NCBI GenBank assembly: GCA_934661135.1
Contig: CAKUJA010000026.1
Location: 1 to 24,258, forward strand
DNA from: an uncultured Oscillospiraceae bacterium
Lineage (GTDB): Bacteria; Bacillota; Clostridia; Oscillospirales; Oscillospiraceae
Reading direction: 5' to 3'
DNA: 24,258 bases
The notes below the pieces were generated by a model. It had not been told where the DNA came from. It worked only from the letters and a program-made list of their open reading frames with translations, and searched no databases. How positions within the stretch are numbered: position 1 is the stretch's first letter; each line of letters starts with the position of its first letter. A program made the translations under genes and the position numbers. This document shows positions 15,738-23,593 of this stretch, one piece after another.

Positions 15738-16775
15738 TTATTCCAAAATCAGATAATTCTCCTGCAACTCGGAGACGTAGCCAATCCGCGCGGCACACGG
15801 AATTTCCGCTTGCAGCGCCCGCAGGCAGTCCTCCGCGTCCCGCTCGTCGACCGACAGCAGCAGGCCGCCGCTCGTCTGGGGGTCGAAGAAAACATCCGCC
15901 AGTGCGCGGGAAATTTCCCGCTTCTGATAGACCCCGCCGCCGGCAAACTCGCGGTTGCGGTACGCGCCCGCCGGGATGAACCCCATCGAGGCGAACTCGA
16001 GCGCCTCCTTGTGGTAGGGTACGCGCGCACTTTCCACGTGGATCGATACGCCGCTCCCCTGCGCCATCTCATAGCTGTGTCCCATCAGGGAGAAGCCGGT
16101 CACGTCCGTACAGCTATGGATGCGGAAACGCAGCATAATGTCCCGCGCAGTCTTGTTCAGCGTCGCCATCTGGGCATAGAGCTTCTCCAGCAGCGCTTGG
16201 TCGACAAGACCGGCCTTGGCCGCCGTCGTGATAATACCGACGCCGAGCGGCTTCGTCATAATCAGTGCGTCTCCTGGTTTTGCGTTCGCATTCGTGAGCA
16301 CCTTCGCCGGGTGGACAAAGCCTGTCACAGCCAGGCCGTAGATCGGCTCTGCACCATGGATTGTGTGACCGCCGGAGATGATCGCCCCGGCCTCATACGC
16401 CTTATCGTAGCCGCCGCGCAGAATCTCCCGCACGCTTCGCTCGTCCATCTTCTCCGCGAGACACAGAATGTTCAGCGCCAGCTTCGGCTCGCCGCCCATC
16501 GCGTAGACGTCGCTGAGCGCGTTCGTCGCGGCGATTTGCCCATAGAGGAACGGATCGTCGACAATCGGCGGAAAAAAATCGGTTGTCTGCACAATGGCCA
16601 CGTCGTCCGTGATCTGATAGACGCTTGCGTCGTCGCTCTTGTCGTATCCGACGATCAGCCGCGGGTCGCTGTGTGTGCGGAAGCCTTCAAGCATCTGCGA
16701 GAGCGTCCCCGCGCCGACCTTTGCGCCGCACCCGGCGCACGACGCCAGCTTGGTCAGCCTGACATCAGTTTCCAT
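15738..16775 (-). CDS. selD: Selenide, water dikinase (selenophosphate synthetase)
   Basis: Makes selenophosphate, the activated selenium donor, from selenide and ATP. The 345-residue protein carries the N-terminal catalytic motif SCAGCGAK, with Cys16 and Lys19 equivalent to Cys17 and Lys20 of E. coli SelD; this is the cysteine, not selenocysteine, form. The AIRS-type ATP-binding core follows (PFLYGQIAATNALSDVYAMGG). The start is set at 16775 because AAAAGGAG lies seven bases upstream; an in-frame ATG at 16793 would cover that site. The start overlaps the DUF3343 gene by 11 bases. It is the last gene of the yedE-tusA-DUF3343-selD operon. No selA, selB or tRNA-Sec is in the window, so whether selenium goes to selenocysteine, selenouridine or a molybdenum hydroxylase cofactor is open. 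Confidence 0.95.
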   Translation of the reverse strand: METDVRLTKLASCAGCGAKVGAGTLSQMLEGFRTHSDPRLIVGYDKSDDASVYQITDDVAIVQTTDFFPPIVDDPFLYGQIAATNALSDVYAMGGEPKLALNILCLAEKMDERSVREILRGGYDKAYEAGAIISGGHTIHGAEPIYGLAVTGFVHPAKVLTNANAKPGDALIMTKPLGVGIITTAAKAGLVDQALLEKLYAQMATLNKTARDIMLRFRIHSCTDVTGFSLMGHSYEMAQGSGVSIHVESARVPYHKEALEFASMGFIPAGAYRNREFAGGGVYQKREISRALADVFFDPQTSGGLLLSVDERDAEDCLRALQAEIPCAARIGYVSELQENYLILE

Positions 16776-17019
16776 CCGTATGCTCCTTTTCATAGACCGC
16801 TACAAAGTGATCTCCCTCCACGCGGACAATTCGGTCGATCTCCTCCGCACAGACGCCGGACGGTTCGACAAACCGCTCCTCGCAGCGTACACACGTCCCG
16901 CAGGAGCTTGACAGGCTGCGCGGCACCGGCATGGTGCGCGCTGCAATCCCCTGCTCCCGGCAGAGCTTTTGATAGCGGATTGCACCGAAATGGGAGAAGA
17001 ACGTAGCAACGTAGGTCAT
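16765..17019 (-). CDS. DUF3343 putative Se/S carrier-like protein
   Basis: An 84-residue protein with the fold of the DUF3343 family, described as a putative selenium/sulfur carrier: YVATFFSHFGAIRYQKLCREQGI, then PVPRSLSSSCGTCVRCE with a conserved Ser-Cys-Gly-x-Cys near residues 44-49. It acts presumably in the cytoplasm by binding substrate selenium on its cysteines, an inference from family and context. The start at 17019 is one base after the upstream stop (TAA-G-ATG), a clear sign of translational coupling; an upstream in-frame ATG at 17037 is less likely. Its 3' end overlaps selD by 11 bases. Sitting between a TusA-like protein and SelD supports a role in delivering selenium. Confidence 0.88.
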   Translation of the reverse strand: MTYVATFFSHFGAIRYQKLCREQGIAARTMPVPRSLSSSCGTCVRCEERFVEPSGVCAEEIDRIVRVEGDHFVAVYEKEHTDGN

Positions 17020-17020
17020 C

Positions 17021-17227
17021 TTATTTCTTGATGGCAAGCGTATACTCGCCGTTGTGTTCTGTGATCGTCACCGTGTATCCCTGATGCTCGGCAAAGCGGG
17101 TCACGTTTTCGCGCGACGCCGTATTGTCTACGATCACTGTGTATTCCGCTTCCTTGCTGGCCATAGCCTTCTGTGTCAGAATGACAGGCTCCGGGCAGGA
17201 AACCCCTCTTGCGTCGACTGTTGTCAT
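17021..17227 (-). CDS. TusA/SirA-like sulfurtransferase, YedF N-terminal type
   Basis: A 68-residue protein of the TusA (SirA-like) family. It opens TTVDARGVSCPEPVILTQKA, with the CPxP motif and the reactive Cys11 that in TusA carries persulfide. Full YedF selenium proteins are about 200 residues with a second DsrE-like domain; here only the TusA-like domain is present. The start is at 17227 with AAGGAG eight bases upstream, and its ATG overlaps the yedE stop (ATGA). An in-frame ATG at 17260 lies inside yedE and is rejected. In this operon it probably takes selenium from the membrane protein and hands it on, but this is an inference. Confidence 0.9.
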   Translation of the reverse strand: MTTVDARGVSCPEPVILTQKAMASKEAEYTVIVDNTASRENVTRFAEHQGYTVTITEHNGEYTLAIKK

Positions 17228-18321
17228 TTTGCATTCTCCTTTCGGAACGTATTCAGGCACGCGATCACAAGCACGACCACAACGCCGATGATGACTGCGA
17301 TTTTGCCGTTGTCGGTCGGGCCTTTGCCGGAGGAAGCCAGGCCGAAGTTGTGGCAGAAGGACGCGCCGGCAAGCAACCCGAGGATGGTAATGGCGCTGTC
17401 GCTGTTGCCCTCGCCGGCGAGAATGAGCTGGCGCAGCGGGCAGCCGCCCAGCAGCACGCAGCCAAAGCCAACCAGCAGCATTCCGAGGAAGTTCCAGAGG
17501 CCGTCAGTGTGCGACACAGGCTGCTCAGCGAAGCCGAGGCGGAAGTAGCTTGCATCGGTCACACCGGTGAGAATCAGATTGCAGACCAGCGCGCCGATCA
17601 GAATCGCCGCGAAGCCGAGGATGAGCTTGGTTTCCTTGAACAGCACGAGGTCGCGCACACCGCCAACCATGCAAAGGCGCGTCCGCTGTGCCAGTGCCCC
17701 GACAATCAGGCCGGCAGCCAGGCTGATAAGCATCGGTGCGTGCAGTGCGCCGGGACCCGCGCCCGCTTCGCTGAAGTGGATGAATGCCGGAGCCAGAAGC
17801 AGAAGCACAAAGACCACGAGCGTCAGCGTAACGAATACGCCGCCCTCCGGCTTGGCAAGGTTGTAGCTGCGCTTGAGCGTGTAGCCTTTATTCAGGAAGA
17901 ACACGCCCGCCAGAATGCCGCACACGAAGCCGGCCAGCCCCAGCAGCGCGTTCAGATCGCCACCGGCAAGGCGGAGAATCATGCGGAACGGGCAGCCGAG
18001 GAACATCAGGCAGCCGACCATCACGAACATTCCAAGAACGAAGCGCGTCACCGGCGCGCTTCCGCCGCGGGCGGAAAATTCCTTGCGGGAAACCGCCATA
18101 ATAAAGCTGCCAAAGACCAGACCGATGATCTCCGGACGGATGTACTGTACCGCCGCAGCCGAATGCAGGCCAAGGCCGCCGGCCGTGTCGCGCAGGAAGC
18201 AGGCGATGCAGAACCCCATGTTTTTCGGGTTGCCGAACAGCACAAGGATCGATGCGATTACGCCAATGATCAGGCCCGCAAAGATCATGTTGCGCTTTTC
18301 ATGTTTGCGTGTCAGTGTCAT
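17224..18321 (-). CDS. yedE: YedE-family selenium/sulfur transport membrane protein
   Basis: A 365-residue polytopic membrane protein of the YeeE/YedE (sulfur transport) family, in the selenium-metabolism branch. About ten hydrophobic segments are visible, arranged as two similar halves. Conserved cysteines sit at GFCIACF, FLGCPFR, RLCMVGG and LGGCPLRQ; in this family paired Cys residues in the channel pass sulfur species. The start is 18321, after AAGGAG; an ATG at 18411 would add 30 residues and lies between the promoter and the site. It is the first gene of the operon and overlaps the TusA-like gene by four bases. A YedE-TusA-SelD order strongly suggests selenium import or donor handling, though direct transport activity is inferred. 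Confidence 0.92.
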   Translation of the reverse strand: MTLTRKHEKRNMIFAGLIIGVIASILVLFGNPKNMGFCIACFLRDTAGGLGLHSAAAVQYIRPEIIGLVFGSFIMAVSRKEFSARGGSAPVTRFVLGMFVMVGCLMFLGCPFRMILRLAGGDLNALLGLAGFVCGILAGVFFLNKGYTLKRSYNLAKPEGGVFVTLTLVVFVLLLLAPAFIHFSEAGAGPGALHAPMLISLAAGLIVGALAQRTRLCMVGGVRDLVLFKETKLILGFAAILIGALVCNLILTGVTDASYFRLGFAEQPVSHTDGLWNFLGMLLVGFGCVLLGGCPLRQLILAGEGNSDSAITILGLLAGASFCHNFGLASSGKGPTDNGKIAVIIGVVVVLVIACLNTFRKENAK

Positions 18322-18369
18322 AGTCTCTCTCCTTTTCTCGTTCTTCTCTTTCGAGAATATCGTAGTTCT

Positions 18370-18399
18370 ATTGTAGGAGATTTTTATGCAAAAGTCCAA
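18370..18399 (-). promoter_or_regulatory. Promoter of the yedE-selD operon
   Basis: On the minus strand TACAAT (18370-18375) with TTGGAC (18394-18399) 18 bases upstream. The -35 is weak, which fits activator control. Confidence 0.55.
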
Positions 18400-18440
18400 T
18401 TGCCTTTCCATATCATCTTGAATGATTTATCAGATCTTTC

Positions 18441-18495
18441 GATCAATGTTCGGTGTCCTCGAAATTTTCCGATCAATTTGAATCTCCGATTGATC
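18441..18495. promoter_or_regulatory. Candidate LysR operator in the divergent selenium promoter
   Basis: GATCAAT at 18471-18477 and ATTGATC at 18489-18495 are exact inverted repeats separated by 11 bases, the classic T-N11-A geometry of LysR sites. A third GATCAAT lies at 18441-18447, exactly 30 bases upstream and in the same orientation, preceded by TTTC as the second copy is by TTTCC. The site ends 10 bases before the TATAAT of the plus-strand operon. Confidence 0.6.
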
Positions 18496-18505
18496 CATGG
18501 TAAAC

Positions 18506-18511
18506 TATAAT
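18506..18511 (+). promoter_or_regulatory. -10 box of the desulfurase-LysR operon
   Basis: A perfect TATAAT with no recognisable -35 at 16-18 bases; the LysR-type dyad occupies that position. This is expected for a promoter that needs an activator. Confidence 0.55.
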
Positions 18512-18541
18512 AAATTTTATCATTGCAAAGGAGACCGTGAA

Positions 18542-19717
18542 ATGCCTGGAATCTATTTAGACAACGCCAGCACCACGTTTCCCAAGCCTGCCTGTGTTCC
18601 GCAGGCGATGGCGGAGTTTTTAACCGGTTGCGGCAGCAACATCGGTCGCGGCGGCTACCGCGCGGCCTACGCGGCGGAAGATCTCGTCTTTTCTACACGG
18701 GAGCAGCTCTGCTCGCTGTTTCACGGTGAGGACTGCAAGTGCGTTGTGTTCACCAAAAACATCACCGAAAGTCTCAACATCCTGCTCAAAGGCTTTCTCC
18801 GCCCGGGCGACCATGTGCTGGTCTCGTCGATGGAGCATAATGCGGTCATGCGTCCGCTGCGGCAGCTTGAGCGGCTCGGCGTCACCTTTTCCCGCATTCC
18901 ATGCAGGCAGGACGGCACCCTGATCGAGGAAGCCATGGAGCCGCTGCTGCGGCCGAACACCAGGCTTGTCGTAATGACGCACGCGAGCAATGTCTGCGGC
19001 ACACTGCTGCCCATCGCGCGTGTCGGCGCGTTCTGCCGCGCGCACGGTTTGCGGTTTTTTGTTGACGCAGCGCAAACTGCCGGGGTTTTGCCGCTAGACA
19101 TCGCCGCAATGCACATCGACGCGCTCGCCTTCACCGGGCACAAAGCGCTGCTCGGGCCGCAAGGGATCGGCGGCTTTTTGCTGCGGGAGCCGCTTGCTGC
19201 CGCACTGACGCCGCTAATTGCCGGCGGCACCGGCAGCCTCAGCCACACCGAGTTTATGCCGGACTTCCTGCCGGATCGTTTTGAAGCCGGTACGCTGAAT
19301 TTACCCGGCATCGCCGGTCTGCACGCCGCGCTCGGGTTCCTCTCCGAAACCGGGTTAGACGCCATTCGCACGCACGAGCTTGCGCTGACGGGACGTTTCC
19401 TCTCTGGTATTGCACCGCTTGCAGCGAACGGTCGCATCAAATTGCTTGGTCTGCCCGGCATCGAGGGACGTGTAGGCGTCGTCTCTGTGCAGACGCCGGG
19501 GCATGACCTCGCCGAGATCGCCTTTGCACTGGATGACCGTTTTGGCATTCAGACCCGCGTGGGACTACACTGCTCTCCTGCCGCGCACCAGACGCTTGGC
19601 TCCTTCCCCACCGGGTCCATTCGTTTTGCTTTCGGCTACTTCAACACCGAATCGGATGTGGACGCAGCGGCGACCGCGCTCGACACGCTAACCCGGGAGG
19701 TATCTCATGGACTTTAA
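18542..19717 (+). CDS. Cysteine desulfurase-like class V aminotransferase, selenium module
   Basis: A 391-residue PLP enzyme of the NifS/SufS/CsdB group. The cofactor lysine is Lys201 in FTGHKALLGPQG, Asp175 and Gln178 lie in FFVDAAQTAG, and the reactive cysteine is Cys344 in GLHCSPAAHQTLGSFP, which is characteristic of the small family of putative desulfurases/selenocysteine lyases in anaerobes. It opens IYLDNASTTFPKP. The start at 18542 has AAAGGAG upstream; an in-frame ATG at 18497 lies before the -10 box. It probably mobilises Se0 or S0 from (seleno)cysteine for SelD. The LysR gene overlaps its last 11 bases, and the operon is divergent from yedE. Confidence 0.92.
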   Translation: MPGIYLDNASTTFPKPACVPQAMAEFLTGCGSNIGRGGYRAAYAAEDLVFSTREQLCSLFHGEDCKCVVFTKNITESLNILLKGFLRPGDHVLVSSMEHNAVMRPLRQLERLGVTFSRIPCRQDGTLIEEAMEPLLRPNTRLVVMTHASNVCGTLLPIARVGAFCRAHGLRFFVDAAQTAGVLPLDIAAMHIDALAFTGHKALLGPQGIGGFLLREPLAAALTPLIAGGTGSLSHTEFMPDFLPDRFEAGTLNLPGIAGLHAALGFLSETGLDAIRTHELALTGRFLSGIAPLAANGRIKLLGLPGIEGRVGVVSVQTPGHDLAEIAFALDDRFGIQTRVGLHCSPAAHQTLGSFPTGSIRFAFGYFNTESDVDAAATALDTLTREVSHGL

Positions 19718-20585
19718 GCAGCTCCGCTCCTTTGTCACCGTTGCCGACTGCGGCAGCTTCACACGCGCGGCCGCACAGCTCTATACCTCGCAGCCGACCG
19801 TCAGCGCCCACATCCGCCAGCTTGAGGAAGAATTGCAGGAGCGGCTGTTCCTGCGCACCACCAAAACACTCTCGATTACGCCGCACGGCCGGGAGCTATA
19901 CGAATATGCCGCACAGCTTCTCACACTTCAGGAGCGGATGCTATCGGGACATCTGCGCGACCTGCAAACGATTTCACTCGGCGTCTCCACCATCCCCTCC
20001 GCATATATCCTGCCGGAGCTGCTCCCTGCGTTCCGTACAGAGCATCCGAATGCGACTTTTGACATTCATCAGAGCGACAGCGCCGGGATTCTGCGCGGTC
20101 TGCGCGAGGGGCGATTTGAGCTGGGGTTGATCGGCATGGCGGAATCCGATGAAAGCATTGATTTTCTGCCATTTTACCGCGACACCATGGTGCTCATCGC
20201 CCCGGTCGATGCCTTTTCGCCTGACAGCGACGTGCTCACATTGATCCGCAGCCACCCACTGCTGCTGCGTGAGGCCGGGAGCGGCAGCCAGAAATGCGTA
20301 GACGACTTTTTCCACGCCGCCGGATTGGAGCCTGCACAGCTCCACGTCACTGCGCGGCTGAACGACCAAGAGAGCATCAAAAATCTGGTCATGGCCGGCC
20401 TTGGTCTGGCCATCGTCTCCAAAAAGGCTGTGCAGCGGGAGTGTGCGCGCGGAGAACTTCTCGCTTTCTCACTGCCGAACGACGCCGCCACACGTGAACT
20501 CTATCTAGCCGTCTGCCGCGGAAATTATCTCCGGCCGCAGACACGCAGCTTCTATGAGTTTGCCGCGGCATTCTATCCTCAGTAA
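19707..20585 (+). CDS. LysR family regulator, selenium-metabolism associated
   Basis: A 292-residue LysR-type regulator. The winged helix is MDFKQLRSFVTVADCGSFTR to QPTVSAHIRQLEEEL, and the effector domain starts near residue 90 (ISLGVSTIPSAYILPELL). The overlap with the desulfurase gene (11 bases, AGGT in GGGAGGTATCTC as ribosome site) makes a joint transcript certain. This gene order (yedE, TusA-like, selD, desulfurase, LysR) is known in selenium-using Clostridia, where the LysR member is annotated as selenium-metabolism associated. It is the natural candidate to bind the GATCAAT dyad between the two operons. The effector (selenium species or a sulfur/selenium amino acid) is unknown. Confidence 0.93.
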   Translation: MDFKQLRSFVTVADCGSFTRAAAQLYTSQPTVSAHIRQLEEELQERLFLRTTKTLSITPHGRELYEYAAQLLTLQERMLSGHLRDLQTISLGVSTIPSAYILPELLPAFRTEHPNATFDIHQSDSAGILRGLREGRFELGLIGMAESDESIDFLPFYRDTMVLIAPVDAFSPDSDVLTLIRSHPLLLREAGSGSQKCVDDFFHAAGLEPAQLHVTARLNDQESIKNLVMAGLGLAIVSKKAVQRECARGELLAFSLPNDAATRELYLAVCRGNYLRPQTRSFYEFAAAFYPQ

Positions 20586-20589
20586 CCGC

Positions 20590-20626
20590 AACAGCGCCCC
20601 GATCAGCGTCGGGAGCGCTGTTTCTT
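20590..20626. terminator. Terminator after the LysR gene
   Basis: AACAGCGC-CCCGA pairs with TCGGG-A-GCGCTGTT, 13 bp with one bulged A and a 6-base loop, then TTCTT. It also lies within two bases of the convergent DUF362 stop, so it may serve both genes; the minus-strand tail is not T-rich. Confidence 0.82.
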
Positions 20627-21731
20627 ATCTCCGCATCTGTCTGGCGAGGAAATCGTAGATGTCCCCTGCCGTCGGCGGACAGCCGCCGAGCGTCTGTGCA
20701 AATTTACAGGTACAAGTGCCAACACCGAGTTTTCCGCTCTTGCCGCGGTACCCCTGCCCGATGCAGACCTGCTCCGGCAGCGACAGCCGGCCAAAGTCCT
20801 GCTCCAGCTTGTTCAGCGCATAGATCAGCGAACCATAGCAAGCGCTGCAAGCGCAATCCGGCGCAGCATAGCGCGCAAGCGCCTGAATCCGGCGCGTGGA
20901 CTTCTGCGGCGCAGCCACCGGTTCATTCAGCATTTGGATGCTCGCTTTGTTCAGGTCGCTGCTGCCCACGCCAAGCCGCTCCGCCATGCCGATATACGGC
21001 ACCTCACGGATGTCATACCCCATCGTCCGGCACACGAAGCTGTCGCAGAGCACCGGATCGAGGAAGCCAAGCACGCGGTTCATCGTCACCGGATTGCCGC
21101 CCTCCTCAAAATCAAGGTCGCCGCAGAGGTTGTCCACCAGGATGAAGCCCCAGTGCACCACCGTATTCAGATGCGCAATCGGCTTATGTAGACCCAGCGT
21201 GTGGAACCGCCGCTTTTCCGCATTCGGAATTACGCCCTTTGCGTTTTTCAGCGCACAGGTGATGCTTGTCTGACAGTGACCCTTGAGTACCGGCATATTG
21301 ATGAGGAAGGAACCATCCATCGCTTCATCGCAGACGCGAATCTGCATTCCGGCTGCGTCATAGGCCTGACTGGAATCCTTTTGCAGATCGACAAACGGTA
21401 CGCCATACTTCGTACACACCGCGCGCAGACCGTTTACCTCGCAGGCTTCCATCGTCCGGCTGCCAACCCAGGACCCCTCAATCACTTTAATCTTCCGGAA
21501 TCCCTGCTCCTGCAAATATTCGATGGCTCCAGCAACCAGCTCCGGGTGCGTCGTCGCGCCGCTGCTTGCCGGTGCATCTACCACCAGATTCGGCTTCAGT
21601 GCAATTTTGGCCGACGCTCGGTCGCCGCCAGATGCGCTGTCAATCAGTTCTTCGATCTTTGCCGCTTTCAAAACCGCCTTCGCCGCTTCTTTTCCGGTTC
21701 CGTGCCAAATCAGTATTTCGTTCTGTTCCAT
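20625..21731 (-). CDS. DUF362 domain-containing protein
   Basis: A 368-residue protein of the DUF362 family, conserved in anaerobes and often near iron-sulfur or quinone-linked genes. The core from about residue 25 to 250 (IALKPNLVVDAPASSGATTHP, the QEQGFRKIKVIEGSW segment, MPVLKGHCQTSITCALKN) is typical. The C-terminal part has two Cys clusters, CACSACYG and CTCKFAQTLGGCPP, which could hold a metal or Fe-S cluster; they are not a classic ferredoxin CxxCxxC pattern. Start 21731 follows AAAGGG; an in-frame ATG at 21794 lies upstream of the promoter and is rejected. It is convergent with the selenium LysR gene. Its function is not known, and a link to the selenium module is only positional. Confidence 0.88.
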   Translation of the reverse strand: MEQNEILIWHGTGKEAAKAVLKAAKIEELIDSASGGDRASAKIALKPNLVVDAPASSGATTHPELVAGAIEYLQEQGFRKIKVIEGSWVGSRTMEACEVNGLRAVCTKYGVPFVDLQKDSSQAYDAAGMQIRVCDEAMDGSFLINMPVLKGHCQTSITCALKNAKGVIPNAEKRRFHTLGLHKPIAHLNTVVHWGFILVDNLCGDLDFEEGGNPVTMNRVLGFLDPVLCDSFVCRTMGYDIREVPYIGMAERLGVGSSDLNKASIQMLNEPVAAPQKSTRRIQALARYAAPDCACSACYGSLIYALNKLEQDFGRLSLPEQVCIGQGYRGKSGKLGVGTCTCKFAQTLGGCPPTAGDIYDFLARQMRR

Positions 21732-21762
21732 ATGTATAACCCTTTCCACAGCAAGTTTTTTC

Positions 21763-21791
21763 AGTATACCACATTTGCCCGCCTGCGGCAA
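21763..21791 (-). promoter_or_regulatory. Promoter of the DUF362 gene
   Basis: On the minus strand TTGCCG (21786-21791) and TATACT (21763-21768) with 17-base spacing. The -35 box ends exactly where the 41-bp palindrome of the mobile-element boundary begins. Confidence 0.65.
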
Positions 21792-21831
21792 CAAGCCTGC
21801 TACAAAATCGTCGATCTTGCAGCAGGCTTGT
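21791..21831. repeat. 41-bp imperfect palindrome beside the recombinase gene
   Basis: ACAAGCCTGCT (21791-21801) and AGCAGGCTTGT (21821-21831) are perfect 11-bp arms. Inside, CAAAAT and ATCTTG continue the symmetry with one mismatch, giving a nearly complete 41-bp palindrome centred on 21811. It lies ten bases beyond the recombinase stop. It could be the recombinase terminator (the minus-strand tail TTGCCG is not T-rich) or a recombination half-site, as large serine recombinases use imperfect palindromes of 40-50 bp next to their gene. Confidence 0.6.
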
Positions 21832-21840
21832 CCGCGGGAT

Positions 21841-23511
21841 TTACTTCATGTTGCGCTCGTAGGCTTCAATCATTTTCTTGAACGTGTGACCCGTACGACT
21901 TTTGAGATTGGAGAGGTACTTGTCCGTCGTTTCGCCCGTAAATATCTTGATTTGTAGATGCATCGTGTTCTCATCATCCATCGTGGCGTAGATTTTGTCG
22001 ATATACTTGTCTACGAAGTCCTTGTTGATAACCCCACAGGCGGCGTCGCGCTCAGCAGCCTGCAAGACATTGCGGATGGTGTCCATATGCTTTTTGAAGT
22101 CGCTTGCGGAGTCGCGCTGCTCACACAGCGTTCTGAGTTCTTCCTGCGCCTGTTCAATTTCCGCGGTGCACTGTTTATTCATAGAGAAGAAGTCATGGTC
22201 GCTCAGGTTGCCCGTCGCGGCAAGCTGGAGCAGCTTCTGTTTTTTCTTCTCGCCAAGCTCAATGATTTGCTCCTGCTCCTCGATTTGCTTAGAGAGGCTG
22301 CCGTCCGTGTGAATCTCGCGGTATAATTCCATGTAGCGTTCAATCATCGCTTTCGCGTCCGCGCCCGTGTCGCGCAGGACCTCCAGCAGCACCGGCTTGA
22401 TTTCGCTTTCGTAAACCGCGAATGATGGGCAGGAATCACTGCCGTTTTTGATTTTCCCCGAGCAGACCCATTTGCTGTTCTTCTGCCCCGAACGGTCCAC
22501 GGTGTCGCGCCGGTAATAGGCCGCGCCGCAGTGCGTGCAAAAGAGCTTTCCGGTCAGAAGATTGGCGTGGTTGCTGATGCCCTGCCGCGCTTTTACGTCC
22601 TCGCTGCGCTTTTTCAGGACAGCATTTGCCGTGTCCCAGACTTCCTCAGATACGATGGCCGGCACAATTTCGCCGGTTTCGTCCTTGAACATGACCCATT
22701 CCTCCGGCGGGAGGAATTTCTGCTTCTTCGTGAACATATCCACGACCTTGACCTTGTTTCCGACGTAATAGCCCTTGTATTTGGGGTTGGAAATCAGGTT
22801 GGACATGGTGGTGTGCGCGATTTTCTTGCCGTTGTGGTTGCGATAGCCTTTTTCCCAGAACAGTGTCTCTAACTGTTTCATCGAATACTCACCGGTTGCG
22901 TAAAGCTCAAATAGCTCCCGCACCATCGGCGCTTCCGTTTCGTCGATGACCAGCTTTCCGTCCGCTTTTGTGTAGCCGAAGATGCGGCTGTTGCCGAGTA
23001 CGACGCTTGATTTGATTGCCTGCTGGTGACCGAATTTTACACGCGAGGACAGCTTGCGCAGCTCGTCCTGCGCGATAGATGACATGATGGACAAGCGCAG
23101 TTCGGCATCCTCATCGAACGTGTTGATGTTGTCGTTCTGGAAGAATACACCGACGCCGTAGCTCAAAAGCTGGCGCGTGTACTGGATGGAGTCAAGCGTG
23201 TTTCGAGCGAAGCGGGAGATTTCTTTGGTGATAATCAGATCGAATTGACCTTCAGCGGCGTCCTCGATCATGCGGTTAAAGTTCTCACGCTTCTTCGTAG
23301 AGATACCGGACAAGCCCTCGTCAATGTACCCCGGCACGAATGTCCACGGGAGATTCCTTCGGATCAGATCCTCGTAGTAGGAAACCTGATTGCCCAGTGA
23401 GTTTAGCTGCTCATCACTTTCAGACGACACACGCGCATAGTAGGTCACGCGCAGCGGCAAATCGTAAATGGACTTTGTTCTTAGCTCCATTCTGATCGTA
23501 TGTATGTCCAT
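21841..23511 (-). CDS. Large serine recombinase (site-specific integrase)
   Basis: A 556-residue large serine recombinase. The resolvase catalytic domain starts at about residue 20: YYARVSS with the nucleophile Ser29, then EGLSGISTKKRENFNRMIEDA and EISRFARN. The Recombinase domain follows (GYTKADGKLVIDETEAPMVRELF), then a zinc ribbon CTHCGAAYYRRD...C...C around residues 318-354, and a long coiled coil (about 395-465) before the C-terminus. Such enzymes integrate and excise phages, conjugative and mobilisable elements in Clostridia. The ATG at 23511 follows AAGGAG by eight bases. It lies at the end of the foreign segment; the flanking DUF362 gene is chromosomal, so 21831-21841 is the probable junction. 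Catalytic residues appear intact, so the enzyme is likely functional. Confidence 0.95.
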   Translation of the reverse strand: MDIHTIRMELRTKSIYDLPLRVTYYARVSSESDEQLNSLGNQVSYYEDLIRRNLPWTFVPGYIDEGLSGISTKKRENFNRMIEDAAEGQFDLIITKEISRFARNTLDSIQYTRQLLSYGVGVFFQNDNINTFDEDAELRLSIMSSIAQDELRKLSSRVKFGHQQAIKSSVVLGNSRIFGYTKADGKLVIDETEAPMVRELFELYATGEYSMKQLETLFWEKGYRNHNGKKIAHTTMSNLISNPKYKGYYVGNKVKVVDMFTKKQKFLPPEEWVMFKDETGEIVPAIVSEEVWDTANAVLKKRSEDVKARQGISNHANLLTGKLFCTHCGAAYYRRDTVDRSGQKNSKWVCSGKIKNGSDSCPSFAVYESEIKPVLLEVLRDTGADAKAMIERYMELYREIHTDGSLSKQIEEQEQIIELGEKKKQKLLQLAATGNLSDHDFFSMNKQCTAEIEQAQEELRTLCEQRDSASDFKKHMDTIRNVLQAAERDAACGVINKDFVDKYIDKIYATMDDENTMHLQIKIFTGETTDKYLSNLKSRTGHTFKKMIEAYERNMK

Positions 23512-23558
23512 TTGACTAGCTCCTTCGTTTTTCGTTATATCATGTTTTCTCTACCATA

Positions 23559-23572
23559 TCACACCTGTGTGA
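23559..23572. promoter_or_regulatory. Palindrome TCACAC-CT-GTGTGA upstream of the recombinase
   Basis: A perfect 6-bp-arm dyad with a 2-base centre, 48 bases before the recombinase start. A further GTGTGA half-site is at 23582-23587. It probably binds a repressor or activator of the integrase promoter; the exact promoter boxes are not clear. Confidence 0.4.
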
Positions 23573-23593
23573 AACAAGCAAGTGTGAGTTTCT

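Noticed and set aside
15738..16775. Selenocysteine (in-frame TGA) in SelD
   Set aside because: The catalytic position is a normal Cys codon in SCAGCGAK; no in-frame TGA interrupts the gene.
15606..17006. 466-codon open frame on the plus strand over selD
   Set aside because: It begins inside hairpin element C and runs antisense to selD and the DUF3343 gene. No family match and no ribosome site.
17209..18510. 433-codon open frame antisense to yedE
   Set aside because: Antisense shadow, full of Gln/His/Ala/Glu, as expected opposite a hydrophobic membrane protein.
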